Below, in pieces: positions 42,116-53,395 of a stretch of DNA of 64,000 nt. Below the pieces are notes generated by a model. That model had not been told where the DNA came from and made no database searches. It saw only the letters and a program-made list of their open reading frames with translations. Where the stretch lies: positions 11,197,832 through 11,261,831 of the forward strand of contig NC_059278.1 in assembly GCF_017591435.1 (NCBI RefSeq), in the 5' to 3' direction. This DNA is from Portunus trituberculatus (lineage: Eukaryota; Arthropoda; Malacostraca; Decapoda; Portunidae). A program made the translations under genes and the position numbers. The first letter of the stretch is position 1, and the number at the start of each line of letters is the position of its first letter.

Positions 42116-43349
42116 TGTAACCCCCGCTCCCCACCACTCACACACACACACACCCACACTCACACTCACAACACTCACAACTGTCGGGCTGACTCGCCAA
42201 CTGACTCTCCCTCTTTAGTTTCAAAATTATTAAAAATATGAAAAGAAACAAAAAGATTGAATATTTAAGTTGAAAATTTAATTGGAGAACTGATAAACAA
42301 ATAAGTAAACTTTGTGGAACCCCAATGAATACACAGAATTTAAGTACTTGTCTTTATGGTAGCGCAGTGTGTGACTCCCACTCCACGATGGTGGGGCCAC
42401 AACCGAGTCACTAATCTTTGGCACTGGATTTCTTTCTTTTTTTTCTCTCTCTCTGTTCTTCCTGACGACACTTTTGAACTTTAAAAGAGGGGGATGTGGG
42501 TTCTGGGGTTACAGTTAGCTCACCTTGAGAGGATGATTTCTTTCACGAAACAGCACGAGAAGTATTTTTCTGGTGCATCACAATAAAACATAAATTATAC
42601 CACTAGCTCCTGACACCACCTTGCACTGATCGTAAACTTCAGGAGGGAGCCAGGGGGCTTCACCTCTGATTACAATATAATTAACACCGTATCTCACAGC
42701 CTGAGAAATTAGGAACTAAGCACACTAATTCCTCGACAACTCTACTCTCATAATTCTAGCCTTGAACAACCAAAAACACATTGGGAGGCACACACAAAAC
42801 AGATTTTTCTTTAGTTTAACTTCCTCTTCGCTCTGCTTGGAAGGGAGACGAGACGGGACTAACTATTTCGTTGGATAAATATTATGATAGCATCAATAAT
42901 AATCAGAATAATAACCAGAAAACACTGTTATATTAATAATAACTACTCTGAGTTGGAACACCCACCTGCTTGGAGGGAGACGAGACGGCCCACGGGACTG
43001 GCGAACCGTGGGAAACTCGCTCGCGAGTCTCTCCCATTTCCACTCAACAGTATGAGATTAAGCTTTTACTTTAATTGGCTGGTAGGATGGAATAGGATAT
43101 TTATTTCCCTAGATAAGAAGGTGAAAAATTCTAGCAATCAGCTAATGACTTCTTTGTAAATAATGAACCTACGCTTAACACGAATCGATTACCCATCCCT
43201 GCCTGCTTCAACCGTTTTTGTCCGTTTGAATGTATGCCTCGATGTGCATCCCTTGCACCACATGACGAAATTATAGAATAGTACATTATTTCAACATAAT
43301 AATTTGTTCCAACTAATTCTACCTTAACCTACAATCCCCGGCACTACAT
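42116..43349. other. Unassigned 1.2 kb, possible solo LTR at its left end
   Basis: TGTAACCCCC at 42116 and GGGGTTACA ending at 42513 are mutually inverted with TG...CA ends, suggesting a 398-bp solo LTR, but the flanks do not duplicate. A polypurine-like AAAAGAGGGGGA followed by TGTGGGTTC at 42483-42503 allows another reading. A short CA run lies near 42138-42154. CTTGGARGGAGACGAGACGG occurs twice (near 42837 and 42971). No coding sequence recognised. Confidence 0.35.
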
Positions 43350-43695
43350 TACTGACTCTTCTTATTCTTTCCTTGTCAGATACCACTTCGTCATCCTCTT
43401 GTCCTTGACCTTCCAATAGAATTTATTTTTCTCTTCCTCTGATCTGTTCTCATTTTTTTACTTTGCCTCTCTTATAAGACTTTATTTTATCTCTCTCTTC
43501 TTTATTTATGTCCCATTTTATCCAAATTTTCTTGAATTGTTCTGTCTTGTCCAACCTCCATGCATGCTGTATTACCTCTTATGCTGTATATTGTGCTCTG
43601 AACTTGACTTTCAGTGGTCTTCTTCCTCCCTCTGTATATTTTCCTAGTTTGTGCACTTCCTCAATTTCGCTCACCCAGTCCTCACCTTATCCCTT
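43350..43695 (-). pseudogene. LINE ORF1-type fragment (B/D family)
   Basis: Minus-strand residues include VHKLGKYTEGGRRPLKVKF, KKIWIKWDINKEERDKIK and DKERIRR, parallel to the LINE D ORF1 C-terminal region (EEIHRLGPY, VRKNRNEEERRRYKELV). Several stops. No endonuclease or RT adjoins it. Confidence 0.6.
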
Positions 43696-44251
43696 AACAC
43701 TTCTTACCACATCTTAACATAACATAACATAACATAAATAATAGGATAACAAAGGGCCACCAGGGCCCATCTAGGTTATCCTGTATCAGTCGCACAGCGA
43801 CCTCGTCATCAGTACTTAAAGATACACTTACAAGTACACAATACATTATATACTAATTCTAAATATTTGGCCCATTAACAGGGCTAAGTCCTGCAGCGAA
43901 TTCCTCTACAATCTGTAATCCCCATACATGGGGATCATGTCTTGTTTAACTATAGTAAATTTCTTATAAAAACTATCATGCAGTGCTATACATAATTATA
44001 AATCTAATAAATTTAAGTGCTTATCTAATCTGTTTTTAAACATTGTCAAACTAGTGCTATTTACAACCGTCTCTGGCAATGCATTCCAGAAGTCTACCAC
44101 CCTATGACTAAAGAAATATTTTCTTATATCTAACCTGCAGCCTTGCTTTCTAATCTTCCTGCCATGATTTCTAGTCCTACTTCCTCCTCTAAGGTAAAGA
44201 AAGATCTCACATCTATGTAGTTTGTATCTGAGAACATTTTAAATAACTCTA

Positions 44252-45205
44252 TCATATCCCTCTTATACATCTCCTCTCAAATGAAAACATGTTTAATGCC
44301 TTTAATCTATCTCTATACTCCAGGCGCTTCAAAGCTGGTATCATCCTAGTTGCTCTTCTCTGAACTGCTTCTAACATGTTGATATCCTGCCTATAGTGGG
44401 GTGACCAGGCCTGTATGCAATACTCTAAATGGGGCCTAACATAGGAATTATATAAGCTATGCACCACTTCCTTACTTTTATAACTAACATTTCTATTTAT
44501 AAAACCCAGGATCCTATTTGCCCTATTTCTTGCTTCTAAACATTGCTTTGAAAATTTCATAGTCCTGTCTATCACTACTCCTAAATCCTTTCCTTCCTCT
44601 ACTGCCTCTAGCCAACATCCCTCCATCTCATAGTTAAAGTTTGTGTTGTCTTTACCTAAATGCATAACCTGACACTTTTAGAATTAAACTCCATCTGCCA
44701 CCTGTCTGCCCATGCTATCAGCCTGTCCAGGTCTCGTTGTATTCTGTAATTGTCCTTTTCACCCTGTACTGCACATGCTATCTTAGTATCATCTGCAAAC
44801 TTTGATACTTTGCTACTAATTCCTATATCTAAATCGTTAATGTACACCAAGAAAAGAAGAGGTCCTAGCACTGATCCTTGGGGTACCCCACTAACCACTT
44901 CCTTCCACTCAGACATTGCCCCATTTAATACTACTCTCTGTTTCCTATCAGAAAGCCATTCACTAATCCAATCAACTAACCTACCCCCTATCCCATGTAG
45001 TCTCAATTTGTACACTAGCCTCCTATGCGGTACCTTATCAAACGCCTTGCTAAAATCTAGATATATAACATCTATGCTATTTCCATCATCTAACTCCTTG
45101 GTAATATATTCTAAGATATCGAGCAAATTTGTAAGACAGGACCTCCCTGATCTAAAGCCATGTTGGGTATCTCTAATTAATCTATTCTCATTTAAATGCT
45201 CCCAA
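44252..45205 (-). pseudogene. LINE C reverse transcriptase, C-terminal part
   Basis: HLNENRLIRDTQHGFRSGRS, IDVIYLDFSKAFDKVPHRRL (motif A), SGVPQGSVLGPLLFLVYIND (motif B), VSKFADDTKIAC (motif C intact) and WQMEFNSKS. After a frame change near 44665, DLGVVIDRTMKFSKQC, RPHLEYCIQAWSPHY and AVQRRATRMIPALKRLEYRD follow. The chain ends near 44252 with FSFERRCIRG; a degraded tail reaches the 3' UTR. Confidence 0.88.
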
Positions 45206-45214
45206 ATCACCGAC

Positions 45215-46220
45215 AGCCACCTTCCTGCAGTCACGCACGCTGCTGCTCCACTTTGGATACTTTGCTGGTAAGCTTTCTCCTATACAGTCCAAAGTTGACT
45301 GTGGGTGAAAAGTACATCGTTGGACTACAAACATCTGATAATACACTCCCTTTTCCTGCTTTTATGCAGTCGGGAGTTTGTGGGTGAGTTTTCTACCACC
45401 GCACAATAACAACATATGGTAGGTGTTGATCGCATTATCTCTGTCTCCTTTTTGGGCAGTGTGATGTCGGGCATGGAACAGTCTCTTCCCACGCCCCACC
45501 GTTCATCATCCTCTGGTGGGAAAAAGAGGAGACGATCCTGTGGATGAATTCACCCTTCCACAAAATGACGCTTCGCTCCCAGCACCGCCACGTCAGCACA
45601 GCCTTCTGTGTCTGACGACCGGGTTGCCCTGGATAGACTGTCTACCCTCGTGTCTGGCCTTATCGAAAAGTTGGACAGGGACACCGGGACTGACTTCAGT
45701 GGCTTTCATGCCCTCTTCCTCGGAAGAGGAGGAAGTTTTTGTTCCTCCGACTCCGTGCACGAGCCAGCCTGACCCTCTTGACAGCCTGGACCAGCTTGGG
45801 CGTGAGGAGGGTGCAGATGAGGATTTCCTGAGGGCTTTGAGTGACCTTTCTGGCCATTTCCATGGCGAGGAGAAAAAGGGAGACCCGCTGTCTGACCAGT
45901 TGGCCACCATCCTCAACGCCAGTCTTCGCCGTCGACCTTTGTCAGAGAGTGTGAAGTTAACTTGTGGAAAAATCAAGCTTCCGAGTAATGTGCCGAACCT
46001 CGCTGTGCCTGTGACAAACGCGGCGATAACTAAGGCCATGAGTGTAAACGGGAGGCTGGTAGATACCAAGCTTTTCCAGACTAATTGCCTACTGTGGATT
46101 TTAAGGATCTATTACTCCATTTATGTTAGACCTGAGGACAGAAAATGGCTACAATTTATTTGGAAGGCCAAATACTACCCTTAATGATTTTCTCTAGCTT
46201 CAATAGGAATGTCACGACTG
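45215..46220 (+). mobile_element. Internally deleted DIRS-like element
   Basis: About 1 kb in opposite orientation to LINE C, whose RT motifs VCKI (right) and EHLNEN (left) are separated by it. It carries a DIRS/Ngaro-type Gag passing directly into a short RT piece. Exact borders are uncertain by about 20-40 bp. No tyrosine recombinase or terminal repeats are left. Confidence 0.7.
45466..46184 (+). pseudogene. DIRS-type Gag fused by deletion to RT fragment
   Basis: From ATG 45466 (MSGMEQSLPTPH, SSGGKKRRRS) the reading passes through three frames. VALDRLSTLVSGLIEKL (45620-45690) gives way to SSSEEEEVFVPPTPC, LSDQLATILNASLRRRPLSE, then IKLPSNVPNLAVPVTNAAI and VDTKLFQTNCLL, blocks typical of DIRS-group Gag. 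Without a break it continues YYSIYVRPEDRKWLQFIWKA, the RT segment that normally follows motif A in DIRS elements. About 1 kb or more of Gag-RT must have been lost. The clean fusion suggests deletion by template switching or repair. Confidence 0.72.
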
Positions 46221-46815
46221 GAGGTCACTGGGCCCAAGATCTTACATACTATACTAGTTAAACTGATCGGTCTATAATTATTCGCATCATCCTTCCTACC
46301 TTTTTTAAATATTGGAGTAACATTAGCTAACTTCCAGTCCTGTGGTATCTCAGCAAACCTAAGTGATCTTTCAAAGATTAACTTAAGTGCTTCAGAAATA
46401 CTGTCTACACCCTCCCTAAGTACTCTGGCATGTAGCTCATCAGGACCACTAGCTTTCCTATCGTCTAGTTCAAGAATAAATTTCCTAATAATTCCCGGTT
46501 TTATATCAATATTTTCTAAAGCTCTTAAACTACTCGTCGCACTGTTTGTAACAGGATTTCCTATTCTTTCCTAGTAAATACTGAAGAAAATTGTTCATTC
46601 AATAATTCTACTATGTCTTCATTTTGATCCACTACTACACCATCTTTTCTGAGTGGTCCAATCCTATCCTTATTTCTTTTATCACTGACCTTGTAATAAC
46701 TATATAATTTTTGGGATCTTTACTCCCAGCTCTAGCTAGTTTTATCTCTGCCTGCCTTTTACTTTTTTATAACCTTACTCAAATCATCTCTGACCTGTCT
46801 GTACCTAATCAAATC
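46221..46815 (-). pseudogene. LINE C RT N-terminal part (right of DIRS insertion)
   Basis: Minus-strand blocks include LDDRKASGPDELHARVL, LRFAEIPQDWKLANVTPIFK and NYRPISLTSIVCKI near 46260-46480, the conserved RT entry. The frame is interrupted near 46540-46760. It connects the endonuclease region with the RT palm beyond the insertion. Confidence 0.78.
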
Positions 46816-47830
46816 TACATCTTCCCACTTTTCTGCAACTCTCTGTATGCCCTCTTCTTCTCTCTGATCTGGCTACCTATCTCATGAGTCCACCATAATG
46901 GCTTCCTGTTTCTCTGCCTTATATCTTTATAAGGGATACACTGCATCACTATACCCTTTACTACAACCTTAAAAATATCCCACATCTCCTGTGCAGTTTT
47001 ATTTCCAAAACTATCTTCCCAGTTTACTTCTCCTAATAACTGACGTAACCTACCATAATTGCCTTTCTGATAGTTTGGGACTCTAGTCTTATTCACTATA
47101 TTATCCCTACTGGAATTAATGATAAATCTAATTATATGATGGTCACTGTTTGCTAAAGTCTCTCCTACCTCAACTTCCTTTAAACAATGCTCAATATTTG
47201 TTAGTACTATGTCTAAAACCTTCCTCCCCCTAGTAGGTTTATCTACCATCTGCACTAAATAGTTATCCTGAAAACTTTCCATAAACTTATTTTCACTAGC
47301 ATCTCCTACCATCCTCTCCCAGTTTACTGACTTAAGATTAAAATCCCTAAGATAATTGTCTGACTAGTACACCCCTATTTATCTCATCTACCATAAGGTT
47401 GTCTACCTCTGCTGACTGGTTAGGTGGTCTATAAAAGCTCCTACTCTAATAACCTTACTTTTGTTTACTCTAACATCCAGCCATAAGGACTCTACTCTGT
47501 TATCTACCTTAATACCATTAACCTGACTGGAAATGAAGGATTTTTACATAAATAACTACTCCTCCACCTATCCTACCAATTCTCTGGTGTAAATACATAA
47601 TGTATCCATCTACTTCATATTCTTTCCTATTTTCCTAAACTTTTCCTCATTTACCCATGCCTCTGTGACACATACAACATCTAAATCCTCCTCAACTATA
47701 TAACTAGATAACTCGTCCTTCTTGTTCCTAAGACTCCTGGCATTTACATAAAAACATTTAAGTCCAGCTACCTTCCTAGATGCTGTCTCCTTATTTGGAA
47801 TCCTAATCTTATTCTCTCCTATTTGCACCT
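46815..47830 (-). pseudogene. LINE C APE-type endonuclease
   Basis: The N-terminal block LKCFYVNARSLRNKKDELSS and VVCVTEAWVNEE (catalytic Glu) lie at 47640-47760. The C-terminal block PTRGRKVLDIVLTNIEHC, SDHHIIRFII (SDH), and a linker with RKPLWWTHEIGSQIREKKRA lie at 46830-47260. The middle (47313-47609) is frameshifted and stop-ridden. Nicks target DNA in active CR1 elements. Confidence 0.85.
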
Positions 47831-47916
47831 GGAAATCTTTCCTAATCTTTTCACTATCTCTGTTTATCCTATCTAATTTATGTCTAGCATCTTTCTTCTG
47901 GAATGCATTTGCTACC

Positions 47917-48150
47917 TCACCCCCTACACTCCATCCCAACTCCCCCCTCCAGACATCCACTCAGCACATCCACACCCTTCCTACTCAGATGCACACCATC
48001 CCTAGCATACAAATCCGTTCGCCCATAGAACCTATCCCATACATCCACAAAACTGACACCCACATCCTTACACATCCCTTTTACCCGATCATTCACACCA
48101 ATGGCTCTAGACAACCATTCCCTGCTAACATACACACCATTTTTTGTTCT
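47917..48150 (-). pseudogene. LINE C ORF1 SGNH-esterase C-terminal block
   Basis: WDRFYGRTDLYARDGVHLSR contains the DxxH catalytic pair of SGNH/GDSL hydrolases, followed by KGVDVLSGCL. CR1 ORF1 proteins carry such an esterase domain. The upstream GDS block is not recognisable here. Confidence 0.75.
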
Positions 48151-48406
48151 TTCTTCCTCTTTAATTTTACAGATTCCTTTTCTTCATTAAACCATACATA
48201 ATTATATATACTCTTCTTGTTCACTGTATCTCTTACCATTTATTTCTTCTGTTTGATTACTTTCACTATCTCTTGGATTAGGTCTACCTTTTCTTTCTAT
48301 TGTGTTTCTATTACTTTTTTTAAGCTAACTTTTTCTTCCTCTCTTTCTTTTTTTCATTCAAGATGTTCACCTTTCATTTCTACCACTTCATTTTCCTGTT
48401 TCTTTA

Positions 48407-48604
48407 CTAACTCTGTCTTCTTTTATTTTTTCCTTTAGCTTGGCACACTGGGTTTTCTTCTTCTAAATCACATTGCCTATTTTCTAAGTTTATCATTCTT
48501 TCTATTAAATCACTGAGGCTACTTTTCCTAAGGTTCATTTTCCTGAATTGCATTTTCACTTGCAATTCCCTGTTAGTCTCTTCACTAAATCCTTGGAAGG
48601 GCAA
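48407..48604 (-). pseudogene. LINE C ORF1 N-terminal coiled-coil-like segment
   Basis: LSDLIERMINLENRQCDLEE shows heptad spacing, followed by a basic CQAKGKNKRRQS. A stop separates it from the SGNH block. Assignment rests on position and composition. Confidence 0.45.
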
Positions 48605-48824
48605 TTCCTGTGTTTCCTCCTTATCCTTAAATCAAAAGCCATGGCTATGCTTTATATGTATATTTACCTCTTAAAATCCTTTCTTTACAGTATGGAGACA
48701 GGACCCTGCACAAATACACAGCCCTACTTCCCTAACTACACATTTCTAGGCAATTGCAATGGTTGCTGGTTTTTATTTACTAGAGATCAGCTGTTTCCAC
48801 ATTCGCTCTTCACCAGGGCACACC

Positions 48825-50217
48825 GGTGTATTTACCTAGTTGTACTTACCTAGTTGTATTGTAACTACAGAGTTCGAGCGGGGCTCATAGTGTCCTGTTT
48901 CCATGTTTCCAATTATCCAATTTTTCCTTAAAGTTATGCACATTATGTGCTGTAACAACTTCATTATTCAATGCATTCCACTTCTCTACCATTCTATGTG
49001 GAAAACTGTATTTTCCAATATCCTTCACACACTGCCTCATCCTGATCTTCTTTACATGTCCTCTTGTCCTATCTTCTTCTGTCACCAGCACCAGGTCTTC
49101 CTTGTCTATCTTTTCAATGCTATTGACTATCTTGTACATTGTTATTAGGTCTCCTCATTCTCTTCTATCTTGTAAGGTTGGTAGTCCCATTTCAGCCGTT
49201 CTCCATATGTTAGGTCCTGTAGTGCTGGCACCATCTATGTAGCAATCTTCTTTATCCATTTTAACCTTCCTATACCTTTTTTAGAGCTCGGAGACCACAC
49301 CACAGCTACATATTACAGCTTTGAACGTATCATGCTTCTGATCATTTTTTTCATCATATCTTTGTCCATGAATTGAAATGCCACTCTTATATTAGTCTAC
49401 ATTTTATATGATAATTCAAATATCTTGCTTATGTGTTTTTCAGGGGTCAGATTTTCTTGTATAATCACTCTCAGATCTTTTTCCTCTTTAGTCTTCATTA
49501 TTTGTTCCTCAACCATCAGATAGTTCCATATCGGTCTTCTTTTGCTCTTTCCTAATTCCATTATATGACATTTCTTGGCATCGAACTCCAATTTCCACTT
49601 CTTACTCCACTCATAGATTTTGTTTATATCTTCTGGTAACAGCAAACAGTCCTCCTGGGTTTTGATAACTCTTAGCACCTTTGCATCATCAGCAAATAAA
49701 TTAATATAATTGTTTACTCCATTGTGAATGTCATTTACATAAATCTGAAACATAATGGGGCTAACACTGACCTTTGTGGCACTTCGCTTGTTACTTTACC
49801 CCAAGATGAGTAAGTATCTCTGATCACATTTCTCATCTTCCTGTCCTTTCTGACAAAGTTCCTCGCAATCCTCCTATATTCTCTAGTTTCCAAAGTAGTC
49901 TTCCATGTAGGACTTTATCAAAAGCCTTTTTTATGTTCAGGTATACTGTGTCCACCCATCCATCTCTACTTTCCAGTCCTACTATTACTCTCGAGTAGAA
50001 GCTTAATAAGTTTGACACACATGACTGTCCTATCCTGAACCCAAACTGTCTGTTCAATATGACTTGTTCTTCCAGATGTTTAACCCATTTTTCTTTGATA
50101 ATTATTTCACACAACTTCCCCATAACACTTGTAAGTGACACTGGTCTGTAATTTAATGACTCAGTTGCCTTTCATCCTTTAAATATTGGTCTTATGTTGG
50201 CTCTCTTCCATTCTAGT
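48825..50217 (-). mobile_element. LINE D copy 1 (RT part and 3' end)
   Basis: The 3' end has the family signature TATTTACCTAGTTGTA (plus strand) with a short CA/GT edge. RT blocks: LNRQFGFRIGQSCVSNLLSF, NIKKAFDKVLHGRLLWKL, NLFADDAKVLRVI and WKLEFDAKKCHIMELGKS. The C-terminal frame 48885-49139 has YSFPHRMVEKWNALNNEV. Motif B is lost between frames. 5'-truncated within RT. Confidence 0.85.
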
Positions 50218-50358
50218 GTTGCGTGTATTTACCTAGTTTACCTAATTATAGTTTTACAGGGCCTGGGTTTTACGCTCGTGTGGCCCCGTCTCCATATCTA
50301 CACTTATCCAAATTCTCTTTAAAACTATGCACACTCATTGGGGACACCACTTCTTCAC

Positions 50359-51615
50359 TCAAACTGTTCCAAGTCTCAACACATCTTTGCGGGAAATTAT
50401 ATTTTTAACATCGCTCAGACATTTTTCCTTCCTCAGTTTTTTACTATGCAATCTTGTGCTTTGAATGTCATATTCTTCTCTCAGGATCAGTTTCTCATTA
50501 TCCACTTGATCCATTCCATTAATCAATTTATAAACTTGTATCAGATCTTCTCTCTCCCTTCTTTGTTCCAAGGTTGGTAGATCCATAGCCTTTAGTCTCT
50601 CCTCATATGTCATCTCTTCAAATTCTGGAACCATTCTTGTAGCCATTTTTGGTAGTCTCTCCAACTTCCTTATGTGTTTCTTTTTATGGGGTGTCCACAT
50701 AACTCCTGCATATTCCAATCTGAGTCTTATTATAGTAATTATCAATTTCTTCAATTTCCATGTAGTGAAATACTAATCCAATATTCCTTAGCAAATTATA
50801 TGTCTCTCTGAAAACTCTATCAATATGGCTTACCGGTTGATTGGTTTCTTCCATCGTCACTCCCAAGTTCTTTTCATTTTTTACTTTCTCCAGTTCTACT
50901 CCATCCCCCATCTTATAGATTTCCACTGGTTGTCTTTCACTCTTTCCCATTTCCATGACATAGCTTTTGTCCACATTGAATTCCATCTCCCACTTTTTAC
51001 TCCATTTCCAGATTTTATTTAGGTCTTTCTGCAGTATTTCACAATCCTCTTTTTGCTTTATAACTATGCACAGTTTCGCATCATCCACAAACAGATTTAT
51101 GTAGCTGTTCACTCCCTCTGGCATGTTGTTTATATATATATGAGAAAAAGTATTAGCACCAATACTGAGCCCTGCGGCACTCCGCTTTCTACTGCTGTCC
51201 ACTTGGACTTCATATCTTTAATTACCGTCCTTATTTCTCTCCCCCTCAAATAATTTTCTATCCATCTCAATGTGCTTCCTTTTAAGCCACCCTTCTCCCC
51301 TAACTTCCACAGTAATTTTGCATGTGACACTTTATCAAACGCCTTTTTTAAATCCAAATAAATACAGTCAACCCATCTCTCTCTCTCTTGTACTCTATCA
51401 ACTATTCTAGAGTAGAAACTCAGTAAATTTGTTACACACGACTGACCTTTTCTAAAACCAAATTGGCTATTTGATGATAAGTTGTTGTCTTCAAGGAACT
51501 CGATCCATTGTTTCTTTATTACTCTTTCACACATCTTGCATATTACACTAGTTAGTGTTACCGGTATGTAATTTAAAGGTTCTTCCTTCCTTCCGCTCTT
51601 ATATATGGGAACCAT
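50359..51615 (-). pseudogene. LINE D copy 2 reverse transcriptase
   Basis: NYIPVTLTSVICKMCERVI, SNSQFGFRKGQSCVTNLLSF, IYLDLKKAFDKVSHAKLLWK (motif A), ESGVPQGSVLVLILFLIYI (motif B), then after a frame change near 51150 INLFVDDAKLCIVI (motif C, FVDD), WEMEFNVDKSYVMEMGKS, and in a third frame LRLEYAGVMWTPHKKKH and FEEMTYEERLKAMDLPTLEQ. Frameshifts near 51150 and 50720. Confidence 0.88.
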
Positions 51616-51616
51616 C

Positions 51617-53069
51617 TCAGCTCTTTTCTATTCTATTGGTACTGTTCCATTTACTATTGAACATTTTATGACTTGCTAGTTCTCCCCTACATTCTTTTAA
51701 TATTCTGCCTGAGACTTCATCCGGTCCCATTGTCTTCTCTTCATCTAATTCCTTCATCAACTCTTTTATTTCAAGCTTGGTTACTTTAACCTCTTTCATA
51801 TAGATGGTCTCTCTATTATCTTGTGGTCTTTCAAATTTGGATTCCTTAGTAAAGACCTCCTGAAATTTACTATTTAATAGTTCTGCCATACTTTTTGGGT
51901 CTTCCACCATCCTGTTCTCTCCTTTTAACCTTTCTATTGTTTCTTTTTGCCTTATTTTTCCATTTATGAATCTGTTGAATAATTTCGGTTGCTCCTTACA
52001 TTTTTCGACAATGTCCTTTTCATAGTTCCTTTCCTCTTCCTTCCTCACCTTAGCATGTTCATTTCTTGCTGCTTTGAAGTTTTCCTTATTTTCTGGATTT
52101 CTATTTCTCCTCCACCTTTTCCATGCTCCATCTCTATTCTCCTTTGCCCTAGCACACCATGCGTTAAACCAATCTTTCTTTCCTTCTTCCTTAGGTCTAT
52201 ATTTCGGGACATATTCACTGACTCCTGTTTTGTATATTTCCAAAAATAAGTTATATTTCTCTTGCACCCTCTCTGAGTTTTCCATCTCCTCCCAGTTAAC
52301 GTTTTTGAAATAGTTCTTGAGGTTCTCAATATCAGCCTTTCTGTAGTTTAATCGATCTCCTTTGTATGATTCATCTCTATCTTCCTTTCCCCTTCTATAT
52401 CCATTTCTAATATTACATAGCCACTCTTTCCCAATGGGCACTTATATCTTATATCATCATTCGTTTGTATACCCCTTGTAAAAACCAGGGTTCCATCTCG
52501 CCAGCTCGTCGTTTCCTCTGAATCTTGTGTTTTCCTTTACTCTTTGGTCCATCATAATATTATCTATCATTAGATTCAGGAATCTTTCTCCCCAGGCTTC
52601 TTCCCCCATACCACTTTCAGAATTTTTCCAGTCCACCTCCTTACAGTTGAAATTTCCTACTAATATCACTTTTCTCCTTTCTTTAATGACTCTCGTTAGA
52701 CTCCTTATTGTGTCATCTATCACGTCTTTATATTCTTGTTTGGTCCATGAATTTGTTTTTGGTGGCACATATGTTCCAATGATTGTTAACTCTTTTTTAT
52801 TAATATGCATCTTAATATACAGTACTTTTGCTTTTCCTTCCCCACACTTGGTTTACCACCATCTCTTTCCTTAACATCATCATGACTCCTCCTCCTCCTT
52901 TACCCACTCTGTCTCTCCTCCATATATGATACCTATTATCCATGTCTATTTTGATTGCCTCATTTAGTTTTGTTTCAGCCAGGCATACAATATCCGGTTC
53001 TTCTTTCTTTATGTAATCTCTTAATTCTAATTTACTTGATAAAACCCCATCTATGTTCATATACATCAT
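51617..53069 (-). pseudogene. LINE D copy 2 endonuclease and linker
   Basis: MYMNIDGVLSSKLELRDYIK, VCLAETKLNEA, GKGGGGVMMMLRKEM, then IIGTYVPPKTNSWT, VILVGNFNCKEVDW (GNFN in place of GDFN). The SDH block is lost at the break near 52450. The linker has LNYRKADIENLKNYFKNVNW and KKDWFNAWCARAKENRD and reaches RT entry KTMGPDEVSGRILKECRGEL. Several frames. Confidence 0.85.
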
Positions 53070-53084
53070 CTTTAATCTCTTGCT

Positions 53085-53187
<103 letters not shown>

Positions 53188-53395
53188 TCACCTAGTTGTA
53201 TTCACCTAGTTGTAATTTTACAGGGCCTGGGTATCATACTCGTGTGGCCCCGTCTCCATATCTACACACATCTAACTTTCCTTTAAAACTATGCATACTC
53301 CCTGCTGACACCACCTCCTCACTCAAACCATTCCACACCTCCACACATCTTTGTGGGAAACTATATTTTTCACATCCTTCAAGCATATTCCTTGG

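Larger units (their letters stand above)
43709..48800 (-). mobile_element. LINE C: CR1-type LINE split by a DIRS-like element
   Basis: The 3' end carries an (AACAT)n repeat on the plus strand (about 43709-43735). Minus-strand order: coiled-coil/SGNH ORF1, endonuclease, RT. The SGNH plus APE plus RT set is characteristic of the CR1 clade. RT is interrupted at about 45215-46220 by a plus-strand insertion. Apart from that the element is close to full length, with scattered stops. Confidence 0.85.

Noticed and set aside
44750..45271. Plus-strand 173-codon ORF
   Set aside because: Antisense of LINE C reverse transcriptase.
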